NCBI GenBank assembly: GCA_900112785.1
Contig: FONB01000005.1
Location: forward strand, 310,001-374,000
Origin: Phytobacter palmae
GTDB lineage: Bacteria; Pseudomonadota; Gammaproteobacteria; Enterobacterales; Enterobacteriaceae
Direction: 5' to 3'
Length of the DNA: 64,000 nt
Part shown: one piece after another, positions 26,690 to 34,175 of the stretch
How the letters are laid out: the number at the start of each line of letters is the position of its first letter
Numbering within the stretch: position 1 is the first letter of the stretch
Notes under the pieces: model-generated
The model's input: only the letters and a program-made list of their open reading frames with translations
The model's database searches: none
What the model was told of the DNA's origin: nothing
Translations under genes and position numbers: made by a program

Positions 26690-27625
26690 ATGTCGCAAAA
26701 TCAAGAAATTACCAAAAAAGAACAATACAATCTGAACAAGCTGCAAAAACGTCTGCGCCGTAATGTGGGCGAAGCGATTGCCGACTTCAATATGATTGAA
26801 GAAGGCGATCGCATCATGGTCTGTCTCTCCGGCGGCAAAGACAGCTATACCATGCTGGAAATCCTGCGTAATCTGCAGCAAAGCGCGCCTATCAATTTCA
26901 GCCTTGTGGCGGTAAACCTCGACCAGAAGCAGCCGGGGTTTCCGGAGCATATTCTGCCAGCCTACCTGGAGCAGCAGGGCGTCGAATATAAGATTGTAGA
27001 AGAGAACACCTACGGGATCGTAAAAGACAAAATTCCGGAAGGTAAAACGACCTGTTCACTCTGCTCACGCCTGCGTCGCGGTATTTTGTACCGTACGGCC
27101 ACCGAGCTGGGCGCCACGAAAATCGCGCTGGGCCATCACCGTGACGACATTTTGCAGACGCTGTTCCTGAACATGTTCTATGGCGGCAAAATGAAAGGTA
27201 TGCCGCCTAAACTAATGAGCGATGACGGCAAACATATCGTGATTCGCCCGCTCGCTTACTGCCGCGAAAAAGATATCGAGCGTTTCGCCGAAGCTAAAGC
27301 TTTCCCTATCATTCCGTGCAACCTGTGCGGTTCGCAGCCGAACCTGCAACGTCAGGTTATCGCCGATATGTTGCGCGACTGGGATAAACGCTATCCCGGC
27401 CGTATTGAGACGATGTTTAGCGCGATGCAGAACGTGGTACCTTCGCACCTTAGCGACACGACCCTGTTTGATTTCAAGTCAATCCATCACGGTTCTGCGG
27501 TGGTGGCTGGTGGCGATCTCGCTTTTGACCGCGAAGAGATTCCCTTACAGCCAGCAGGCTGGCAGCCTGATGAAGACGATGCCGATTTCACGGCCAACCG
27601 TCTCGACATCCTCGAAATCAAATAA
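26690..27625 (+). CDS. ttcA: tRNA 2-thiocytidine(32) biosynthesis protein TtcA
   Basis: A 311-residue PP-loop ATPase with an oxygen-sensitive [4Fe-4S] cluster that thiolates cytidine 32 of some tRNAs. The PP-loop [10 protein letters not shown] is near residue 46; cluster ligands are in the CSLC pair (about residues 122-125) and in [10 protein letters not shown]. Length and start agree with E. coli. The gene is intact although its 5' end carries a Rac-like attachment core and a broken integrase lies before it. A strong terminator follows. Confidence 0.96.
   Translation: MSQNQEITKKEQYNLNKLQKRLRRNVGEAIADFNMIEEGDRIMVCLSGGKDSYTMLEILRNLQQSAPINFSLVAVNLDQKQPGFPEHILPAYLEQQGVEYKIVEENTYGIVKDKIPEGKTTCSLCSRLRRGILYRTATELGATKIALGHHRDDILQTLFLNMFYGGKMKGMPPKLMSDDGKHIVIRPLAYCREKDIERFAEAKAFPIIPCNLCGSQPNLQRQVIADMLRDWDKRYPGRIETMFSAMQNVVPSHLSDTTLFDFKSIHHGSAVVAGGDLAFDREEIPLQPAGWQPDEDDADFTANRLDILEIK
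26714..26739 (+). other. Rac-like phage attachment core inside ttcA
   Basis: The 26 bases here, reading AAAAAAGAACAATACAA then TCTGAACAA, are almost the complement of the core at which Rac is integrated in E. coli (differences at about two positions, recalled from memory). With the integrase tail just upstream this is best read as attL/attR or a restored attB. No second copy was found within the window. Confidence 0.65.
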
Positions 27626-27631
27626 ACCAGC

Positions 27632-27658
27632 AGCCCTCTTCGACAGAGGGCTTTTTTT
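27632..27658 (+). terminator. ttcA terminator
   Basis: AGCCCTCT-TCGAC-AGAGGGCT followed by TTTTTT begins 7 bases after the ttcA stop. Its right edge touches the end of the minus-strand proline-rich gene. Confidence 0.9.
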
Positions 27659-27806
27659 ACCTGTGCGGCGGAGGATCGATAATCGGTCGCGGATCCGGGT
27701 CGAATGGCGGATCGGGGATGGGCTGTGGTTTTGGTATGGGATCGGGCACCGGAACCGGATCAGTCGGAATCGGGTCGCTCATCTGCAGTGGGGTTAATGT
27801 ACGCAT
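27657..27806 (-). CDS. ynaL: Proline-rich mini-protein, YnaL-like
   Basis: A 49-residue protein, about 40% proline, built of DPxP-type repeats (DPIPTDPVPVPDPIPKPQPI, then DPPFDPDPRPIIDPPP). It would be an extended, polyproline-II-like acidic chain. The ATG at 27806 is chosen because AGGAGG lies at the right distance; a longer open frame upstream lacks this. Position next to ttcA and composition recall the E. coli small protein YnaL, recognised from memory only. Function unknown. Confidence 0.65.
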   Translation of the reverse strand: MRTLTPLQMSDPIPTDPVPVPDPIPKPQPIPDPPFDPDPRPIIDPPPHR

Positions 27807-27864
27807 TTTCGCCTCCTTTTTCTCGTTGCCATCCTTTAAGGGTAGACCGGACAAACTGAGAGGC

Positions 27865-27986
27865 AAAAAAAAGCCGACTCTTCAAAGTCGGCGTCGTACG
27901 AATCAATTGTGCTATGCAGTAATTCAAAAAAGGAAGTAAGACAATATGGAGCGCAACGCCCATCGCTTGACGTTGCATTCACCTGC
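27865..27986 (-). ncRNA. fnrS: FnrS, anaerobically induced Hfq-binding small RNA
   Basis: The minus strand from 27986 reads GCAGGTGAATGCAACGTCAA, through a middle CTTACTTCCTTTTTTGAATT, to the terminator GCCGACTTTGAAGAGTCGGC plus T8 ending at 27865. This is E. coli FnrS almost base for base. FnrS is made under FNR control without oxygen and represses aerobic-metabolism mRNAs (for example sodB, maeA, folE). It lies next to zntB as in E. coli, but dbpA, which separates it from ttcA in E. coli, is absent here. Confidence 0.95.
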
Positions 27987-28021
27987 GAGTGCAATATTGC
28001 ACTGGTTGCGTATAGCATTTA

Positions 28022-28035
28022 TTGATATCGCTCAA
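28022..28035 (-). promoter_or_regulatory. FNR box of fnrS
   Basis: TTGAT-ATCG-CTCAA, read on either strand, matches the FNR consensus TTGATnnnnATCAA in 9 of 10 positions. Its centre is about 42 bases upstream of the FnrS 5' end, the class II position. An AATATT -10-like element lies at 27993-27998. Confidence 0.85.
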
Positions 28036-28081
28036 AGTAAACGGCGTTTTTATGTTCATTTTTTGTTAAAAAAGTGAAATT

Positions 28082-29065
28082 TTACAGCCATTTACTGCGA
28101 TGCAACCACCAGGTAACACCGCCGATCAGGATGACCAACATAATGCAGAAAAGTGCGAAGCCAAATCGCCATCCACCGCCGGGGATTCCGCCTAAATTGA
28201 CGCCAAACAGCCCGGTCAGAAATGTGCTGGGCAGGAAGACCATTGCCATCAACGACATGGTATAGGTTCTGCGGGCCAGCGATTCCTGCATTACCTGGGT
28301 TATTTCATCCGTCATCACCGCCGTGCGCGCGATACAGGCATCAATTTCATCAAGTCCTCTCCCCAGCCGGTCTGCAATGTCTTGCATACGACGACGCTGA
28401 TCATCGGTCATCCACGGCAGCCGCTCGCTGGCCAGCCGTGCAAAAACATCCCGTTGTGGCGCCATATAACGACGCATCACAATTAACTGCTTACGCAGTA
28501 ATGCGAGGAAACCTCTGGGGGGAATCTCCTGGTCAAGCAAATTGTCTTCAAGGTCAATAATCTTATCGTGAAGCTCTTCTATAAACTCGCTGGCATGGTC
28601 GGTGAGGGCATCACAAACATCCACCAGCCAGCCGCCGCAATCCACCGGGCCGGTTCCCTCCTCCAGATCGCTCACCACGTCATCGAGTGCCAGAACTTTG
28701 CGCTGGCGCGTCGAGATGATCATTCGTTCGTCCATATAGACACGCACTGCAACTAACTGATCCGGACGTTCGTCTGTGCTGCCGTTAATGCAACGCAGCG
28801 TAATAAGCGTACCTTCGCCTACACGACTGACGCGCGGACGCAGGCTTTCCCCGGCCAGCGCGTTTCTGACGCTATTGGGCAGTTGCGGCGTTGATGCCAG
28901 CCATTGCGCGCTCTCTGGATTGGTATAATTCAGATGCAGCCAGCAAGGATGCTGTGCATCAATGACGTCATCAGGCTCCAGCGGTTTGACCCCGCCCTTT
29001 CCATCCAGACGCCAGGCGAAAACCGCATCCGGAATATCGACATCCGTTCCTTTGATTGCTTCCAC
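28082..29065 (-). CDS. zntB: Zinc transporter ZntB (CorA superfamily)
   Basis: A 327-residue inner-membrane metal transporter that forms a funnel-shaped pentamer and moves Zn2+. The N-terminal two thirds is the cytoplasmic domain; two membrane helices lie at the C-terminus (about 268-290 and 300-320), with the GVN signature ([13 protein letters not shown], the ZntB form of CorA GMN) between them. The tail WWLHRSKWL is typical. E. coli ZntB has the same length. It is read toward the fnrS promoter. Confidence 0.95.
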   Translation of the reverse strand: MEAIKGTDVDIPDAVFAWRLDGKGGVKPLEPDDVIDAQHPCWLHLNYTNPESAQWLASTPQLPNSVRNALAGESLRPRVSRVGEGTLITLRCINGSTDERPDQLVAVRVYMDERMIISTRQRKVLALDDVVSDLEEGTGPVDCGGWLVDVCDALTDHASEFIEELHDKIIDLEDNLLDQEIPPRGFLALLRKQLIVMRRYMAPQRDVFARLASERLPWMTDDQRRRMQDIADRLGRGLDEIDACIARTAVMTDEITQVMQESLARRTYTMSLMAMVFLPSTFLTGLFGVNLGGIPGGGWRFGFALFCIMLVILIGGVTWWLHRSKWL

Positions 29066-29154
29066 ATCACCTCCACAATCAATATAAGTATTGTTGTCAG
29101 TCTAGCTCCCTGCGCACGTTAAGCAACCATCATGCTGAATTCGTTACAAATATT

Positions 29155-29178
29155 AAAAAAAAGCCCGCTTAAGCGGGC
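29155..29178 (-). terminator. Terminator of the chemoreceptor gene
   Basis: On the minus strand GCCCGCTTAAGCGGGC is followed by eight T, 22 bases after the stop of the gene at 29201-30397. Confidence 0.9.
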
Positions 29179-29200
29179 CAGAGGCGGGATGACCTGAAAG

Positions 29201-30397
29201 TCAGAAGGAGTGCCAGTAATTTTCCTGGTTATGGATGACCGGGCTTACCAGGCGGGGCTTACGATTTTCGGAAGGAATGGTTGCCGTTGTCGCAACGGGT
29301 TCAACGTCTGTTAACTGTTTTTCCGCCAGACGGAACCTGGATGTGCGTGCCTGCAGTTCGATAACCCGGTTTTTCAGCATGTCCGAAGAGCCAGCCAGCT
29401 CTTCGACCATGGTGACATTACTCTGCGTAACTTTTTCAAGTTCGGACAACGCAAGCGTGATCTGTGAAATGCCTTTTTCTTGTTCCACGGTCGATACCGC
29501 AATCTCATCCATCAACTTGCTAACCACACTCGCACCCGAAACAATCTCATGCATATTCTGCTCGGCCTCGCTGACGACAGTCGCCCCTTGCGTAACGTTC
29601 TCGGTGGTGACAGCAATCAGTGACTTAATATTTTTAGCCGCTTCGGCGCTGCGATGCGCCAGGCCCCTGACTTCTCCAGCCACAACGGAGAAGCCTTTAC
29701 CGTGATCCCCGGCTCTTGCCGCTTCCACAGCAGCGTTAAGTGCGAGAATGTTAGTCTGAAAAGCTATGCCATCAATAAGGGAGATGATATCTGCCATCTG
29801 GCCCGCACAGTCGGTAATAGACTGCATATTTTTCGCTACCTGCCCCATTAAATCCCCACCTTTACGCGCACTGGCACTGGCATCACTCGCCCGGGTGCTG
29901 GCAAGCCGCGTGTTTTCGGCATTATTTTTGGTACTGCTGGCTATCTGCTCCATGCTGGCCGCAGTTTGCACCAGCGCCGCAGATTGCTCTTCGGTTTTCA
30001 CCGACAGTTCGCCGCTTCGCGACGCCAGTTGATCGGAGAGATCCATGGCGTTTTGTGAAGAGAGACGTATCTCATTAACCAGGGTTGCGATGCTTGCAGA
30101 AAGGCTATTAATTCCCGGAATTAACCGCCCGGCACAGTTGTTGCCAAATTCCGCAATTGTAATCGACAGGTTGCCGGAGGTCACCTCTTCGATACTTTTC
30201 TTAACCGTATTAATTGGCGAGACTAAATAATAAGTCATATAAAACCAAAGCAAACCTAAAGTCGCTACCCAAACCACGCTAATTGCTGCTAATAATGCCA
30301 TGTTTTTTGAGATGGCGATCACTAAAAGTTCCATAATTATAAAAGAGACAATCAGGAACGATAATATAAACGTTCTAACACTAATATTCTTAAGCAT
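29201..30397 (-). CDS. Methyl-accepting chemotaxis protein without periplasmic domain
   Basis: A 398-residue chemoreceptor. Two membrane helices (about residues 8-28 and 33-55) are separated by only a few residues, so there is no ligand-binding periplasmic domain; a HAMP-like stretch follows, then the signalling domain with the hairpin tip DGIAFQTNILALNAAVEAAR. The C-terminus ends YWHSF, which fits the xWxxF form of the CheR/CheB-binding pentapeptide (NWETF in Tar/Tsr). Salmonella Tip, next to zntB, has the same build. A role in sensing membrane state or cytoplasmic signals is inferred. The start has only a weak ribosome site. Confidence 0.9.
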   Translation of the reverse strand: MLKNISVRTFILSFLIVSFIIMELLVIAISKNMALLAAISVVWVATLGLLWFYMTYYLVSPINTVKKSIEEVTSGNLSITIAEFGNNCAGRLIPGINSLSASIATLVNEIRLSSQNAMDLSDQLASRSGELSVKTEEQSAALVQTAASMEQIASSTKNNAENTRLASTRASDASASARKGGDLMGQVAKNMQSITDCAGQMADIISLIDGIAFQTNILALNAAVEAARAGDHGKGFSVVAGEVRGLAHRSAEAAKNIKSLIAVTTENVTQGATVVSEAEQNMHEIVSGASVVSKLMDEIAVSTVEQEKGISQITLALSELEKVTQSNVTMVEELAGSSDMLKNRVIELQARTSRFRLAEKQLTDVEPVATTATIPSENRKPRLVSPVIHNQENYWHSF

Positions 30398-30842
30398 GGG
30401 GCACCAACAAATACTTCATGAGGGGTAATATTCTTATAGCATTCGGCATTCACTTTTTCATCTGGAATTTGATCCTGCCACATGTTTGGCCCCACACCAC
30501 CGCAGTTTGACTTAAGAGCAGAGTAATCGTTCAAAAATCAGGTTGTGGTGCAAATATTAATGGTGAGAAATCTAAAAAAGTCTTTATATCAGGGATGATT
30601 CATCGTATAAAAATCAGCGCAAAACTTTCTACACCATAATTTATGATGTGGCTTAAGTTATATTTAAGCCACGCTAAAATGATTCATAATTCTAAAGTTA
30701 CTATTGCGAATGCCGATAACAATAAATTACTTTTAATTTAGCTTAAATCGCAGTATAAATAATAAATATTTCCAGCAACATAAATTCGTCAGGTTAGCTG
30801 CTAGAATAAAAATTACAAATAACTCATTCTTTTTTAGCGGGC
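30398..30842. other. Divergent intergenic region, chemoreceptor-MHYT cyclase
   Basis: These 445 A+T-rich bases hold no gene I can support. An inverted repeat GTGGCTTAA (30648-30656) / TTAAGCCAC (30664-30672), perfect over nine bases, lies about 170 bases before the MHYT gene and may be an operator or terminator stem. A 60-codon frame at 30352-30534 has no ribosome site and overlaps the chemoreceptor start. Confidence 0.5.
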
Positions 30843-32222
30843 GTGAAATCCATAATGCTTTATGTATCGTGGGACCCTATTCTTATTGGTATTTCTTTTG
30901 TCGTGGCGTTCATTGCCTCATTCGTGGCGCTGGATAGCGCCAGCAAAATTTTTTCTTCCTCCGTTCGCGGTGCACTGTTCTGGCGATTCTGCGGTGGGGC
31001 AACGTTAGGTATAGGAATATGGTCAATGCATTTTGTTGGCATGCTGGCAATGCGCATGCCTATCGTGATGCATTACGATTTAGTGTTAACCATTGCTTCG
31101 TTCGTCGTTGCGTTAATTGCCGCCACTCTTGCCATCAATGTGGTGGTTAGCGCTGAGATGCTCCCCTTTCGACGCCTCATACTGGCGACCTGTTTATTGT
31201 GTCTGGGCATTGTGGGTATGCACGCGCTCGGTATGGCTGCCCTCACCGATTACGTCACGCTCTACTGGAACACGCCGCGTCTAATTCTCTCAGTAACCAT
31301 TGCCTTTTTCGCCTCCGGCTTTTCGCTGTGGCTTGCCTTTGGTCGCCAGTTCAACCAGCACGGCGCCTTTATCTATCGGGTTTTCGCAGGTCTCGTCCTC
31401 GGCATTACCATATGCGCAATGCATTATGTGGCGATGAGCGCCGTTGAGTTCAGCAATGGTAAAGACAGCACAGGAATTATCGTTCGCAGTACCGCCCATT
31501 ACTCTACACATACCAGCGTGAGCGAAACTGGCCTTTCAATCTGGGTTTCCACCTCCACGCTCATTGTATTGGGAATAATGTTGTTTATTTCACTCATTGA
31601 TTCCCAGATCCGCACCTCACGACTTACAGAAAGCCTGCGTCAGTTGAATCACCAACTGGAGATGCAGGCCCATTTCGATCCCCTGACTAACCTGGCAAAT
31701 CGTATTCAATTCGATATCTTACTGGATGCGTGCCTCGCCAGTGCAGCAGCCCAACGACAGCGATTCGCCTTATTATTTATGGATCTTGACCGTTTTAAGC
31801 AGGTCAATGATGCGTATGGACATCACGTTGGTGATCTATTATTGAAATCCGTAGCCATAAGACTTTCGACCTGCGTCAATGCAAAAATGACGCTGGCGCG
31901 TCTTGGCGGTGATGAGTTTATTTTGCTGGTACCTGATTGTATTGATGAGGAGATCACCACACTGGCGAAAAGACTGGTAGACACCATTCATTTTCCATTT
32001 TATGAGCAAGGCCATGTCATTAACGTATCGTTAAGTGTGGGTATCAGTTTTTATCCTCAACATGGTGATACCGTTCAGGATCTCAAATTCAGAGCGGATG
32101 CCGCAATGTATCGTGTCAAAAAAAATGGACGTAATGGTTGGGAAGTCTGGCACCCGGCGATAACCCACAATGCGGCAAATACTCCTTTTTTCCTCTCAGA
32201 TATCTCCATCAATCAAAAGTAA
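30843..32222 (+). CDS. MHYT-sensor diguanylate cyclase
   Basis: A 459-residue inner-membrane protein. The first ~250 residues form a seven-helix MHYT domain with its three repeats visible as SMHFVGMLAM, GMHALGMAAL and AMHYVAMSAV; such domains are predicted to bind copper and sense O2, CO or NO. A short coil (SLRQLNHQLEMQAHFDPLTN) leads to a GGDEF domain with intact [13 protein letters not shown] and no EAL domain, so it should make c-di-GMP. The start is uncertain: GTG at 30843 or ATG at 30855. E. coli K-12 has no counterpart at this locus. Confidence 0.9.
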   Translation: MKSIMLYVSWDPILIGISFVVAFIASFVALDSASKIFSSSVRGALFWRFCGGATLGIGIWSMHFVGMLAMRMPIVMHYDLVLTIASFVVALIAATLAINVVVSAEMLPFRRLILATCLLCLGIVGMHALGMAALTDYVTLYWNTPRLILSVTIAFFASGFSLWLAFGRQFNQHGAFIYRVFAGLVLGITICAMHYVAMSAVEFSNGKDSTGIIVRSTAHYSTHTSVSETGLSIWVSTSTLIVLGIMLFISLIDSQIRTSRLTESLRQLNHQLEMQAHFDPLTNLANRIQFDILLDACLASAAAQRQRFALLFMDLDRFKQVNDAYGHHVGDLLLKSVAIRLSTCVNAKMTLARLGGDEFILLVPDCIDEEITTLAKRLVDTIHFPFYEQGHVINVSLSVGISFYPQHGDTVQDLKFRADAAMYRVKKNGRNGWEVWHPAITHNAANTPFFLSDISINQK

Positions 32223-32365
32223 AATTTACTTATTGCGGCGATACATACCAATTCACCTTTTTTTGCGTTAGATTTTCCTCAAGCCTGATAAAAATAGTGC
32301 CGAAAAAGCTATTATTCGATACGTTACAATAATTAAAGCGATGCGCACAATAAGGGGATAAACCC

Positions 32366-33586
32366 ATGCTGACAGATCACCTGGATGCGCTTAATCTGCT
32401 GACGACACCGGTCTGGGTAGTTTCACCCGAGACTGAAGAGCTGCTTTTTACCAACGCAGCGGCGAAGAAATTGACCGCAGAGGGTTCATTACGGGATTTG
32501 CGAACCGGTAAATATTCCGCCTGGGCGCAGCACAATCTGGCCATGTACCTGCCGGGCCTCAGGAATCAGCATAATATTATCGAAGTATGGACTGTTCATA
32601 TTGATGGCGAGGAGGTCAGTTTAAGTTGTAAGGCCTCTCTGCGTGAAATCACTGGCGTGGGTGAAGTGATTCTTTTTGAAGGATTATCAGCGGGAACTTC
32701 CGCCAGACTAAAAGCCAGCCGCTCAAAAACATACCGCCCCCGCAAGCAGGGTTTTTATGCCCGCTTTTTCTATACCAACTCCGCGCCCATTCTGCTTATT
32801 GATCCCGCCAGAGACGGCCTCATCGTTGACGCCAATCTCGCCGCATTACGCTTTTACGGCTACTCCTACGATGAAATGTGCCAAAAGCACACCTGGGAAA
32901 TCAACACGCTAGGGCGCGGTATTCTGCCGGTGATGGCAGAGATCGCTCATCTGCCTGGCGGCCACAGGCCGCTCAATTTTGTGCACAGGCTGGCAGATGG
33001 TTCCACCCGCCATGTTCAGACCTACGCCGGTCCGGTTGAAATCTATAATGAGCGACTGATGCTTTGCATCATCCACGACATTACCGAACAGAAACGCCTT
33101 GAGCAGGAACTGGAATATGCCGCGCACCGTGATTTACTCACCGGTTTGCTGAACCGCCGGCAGTTCTACCACCTGACTGAACATGTTATGCCGACTGCTT
33201 TCGATTTCAGTCTGTTGCTGGTAGATACCGACCATTTTAAACGCATCAATGATCAGTATGGTCATCAGAAAGGTGACGAAGTCCTGATACAACTTTCCCG
33301 CACACTTGAACAACATTGCCGACGCGGAGACTACGTGTTTCGCTGGGGAGGCGAAGAATTTCTCTTACTGCTGCCGCATACGACCGAGGAAATCGCTATT
33401 GGTGTCGCTGAGCAGTTACGTGAAGCCGTCGCCAGTATCAGTATTCCCCAACTGCCAGGCTTTACTGTGAGTATCGGCGTTGCGCGCCACCTGGCGGGAG
33501 AGTCACTGGATGAGCTGTTTAAGCGTGTCGATGAAGCGTTGTATCGCGCGAAAAACAGCGGGCGTAATAAAGTGCTGGCGGCCTGA
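32366..33586 (+). CDS. dgcM: Diguanylate cyclase DgcM (PAS-PAS-GGDEF)
   Basis: A 406-residue cytoplasmic protein matching E. coli DgcM (YdaM), which with PdeR and MlrA controls csgD and curli formation. An N-terminal PAS-like segment (LNLLTTPVWVVSPETEELL) is followed by a second PAS domain (about 130-250, GFYARFFYTNSAPILLIDPA) and a GGDEF domain with FRWGGEEFLLLLP; GGEEF is an active variant. The E. coli partner PdeR is also encoded in this window (56.5-58.5 kb). A purine-rich AAGGGGATAAA precedes the ATG. Confidence 0.95.
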   Translation: MLTDHLDALNLLTTPVWVVSPETEELLFTNAAAKKLTAEGSLRDLRTGKYSAWAQHNLAMYLPGLRNQHNIIEVWTVHIDGEEVSLSCKASLREITGVGEVILFEGLSAGTSARLKASRSKTYRPRKQGFYARFFYTNSAPILLIDPARDGLIVDANLAALRFYGYSYDEMCQKHTWEINTLGRGILPVMAEIAHLPGGHRPLNFVHRLADGSTRHVQTYAGPVEIYNERLMLCIIHDITEQKRLEQELEYAAHRDLLTGLLNRRQFYHLTEHVMPTAFDFSLLLVDTDHFKRINDQYGHQKGDEVLIQLSRTLEQHCRRGDYVFRWGGEEFLLLLPHTTEEIAIGVAEQLREAVASISIPQLPGFTVSIGVARHLAGESLDELFKRVDEALYRAKNSGRNKVLAA

Positions 33587-33604
33587 ATTTAGGGCAAAAA
33601 AAAT

Positions 33605-33626
33605 GCGCCCTTACGAGGGCGCTTTT
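33605..33626. terminator. Bidirectional terminator dgcM / small gene
   Basis: GCGCCC-TTACGA-GGGCGC followed by TTTT lies 19 bases after dgcM; on the other strand AAAAAAAAT before the stem gives a T-run ending the minus-strand gene at 33643-33831. Confidence 0.85.
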
Positions 33627-33642
33627 CAGTGATGGGCGATGC

Positions 33643-33831
33643 TTAGTGGATGCCCATTCGCCAGGCAAAATCAATCTCTTCTTTCAGCTCGCTATGCGAG
33701 AGTGTCAGCAAATCCGCAAATTCCAGCCTGAGTTGTTTTAATTTCTTAAGATATTCTGCAGGCGTTAATGCGCTTTTATCGCGACGGAGATATTCAATTG
33801 CCAGTTGAGTGGGGTCTAATTCGGTGTGCAT
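33643..33831 (-). CDS. Small conserved-looking helical protein
   Basis: A 62-residue protein starting MHTELDPTQLAIEYLRRD and ending EEIDFAWRMGIH, predicted helical and cytoplasmic. GAGGATT stands 2-8 bases before the ATG at 33831, while the longer open frame to 33945 has no ribosome site. It shares a terminator with dgcM. I cannot name its family. Confidence 0.7.
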   Translation of the reverse strand: MHTELDPTQLAIEYLRRDKSALTPAEYLKKLKQLRLEFADLLTLSHSELKEEIDFAWRMGIH

Positions 33832-34106
33832 ATAATCCTCATGTGTGGTTAAAACATAATCACTATAACACATTTTTCCGGCCATTTTTTGACCAAAATC
33901 GTATATGCGTTCGACATCACACCTATTTTTGTGCACAGCGGGCAATAAAATTCAAGAAGTTATGATGAACTGAAAATCGCGAAACCTGCCGATATTTTTG
34001 CTGGGACATATCTCGCCGGACACAGTGTCCCGTCCCTTCGTCCCGATGCAATCCGGCAGGTTCAAACTCTTTTCCATAACAGAATTGGTTGATGGGGAAA
34101 TGCATT

Positions 34107-34129
34107 GCTGGCGCTTTATCAGCGCCAGC
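34107..34129. terminator. Hairpin after mppA
   Basis: GCTGGCGCT-N5-AGCGCCAGC is a perfect nine-base-pair stem 47 bases past the mppA stop. It lacks a T-run on the minus strand, so it may be a Rho-assisted end or a processing stop. Confidence 0.5.
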
Positions 34130-34175
34130 TGAAATGTCGAAAAGCTTTATAGCCGCTTGCGTGAACTTATCAGAA

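Noticed and set aside
30352-30534. 60-codon minus-strand frame overlapping the chemoreceptor start
   Set aside because: No ribosome site, overlaps a certain gene in another frame and has no family features.
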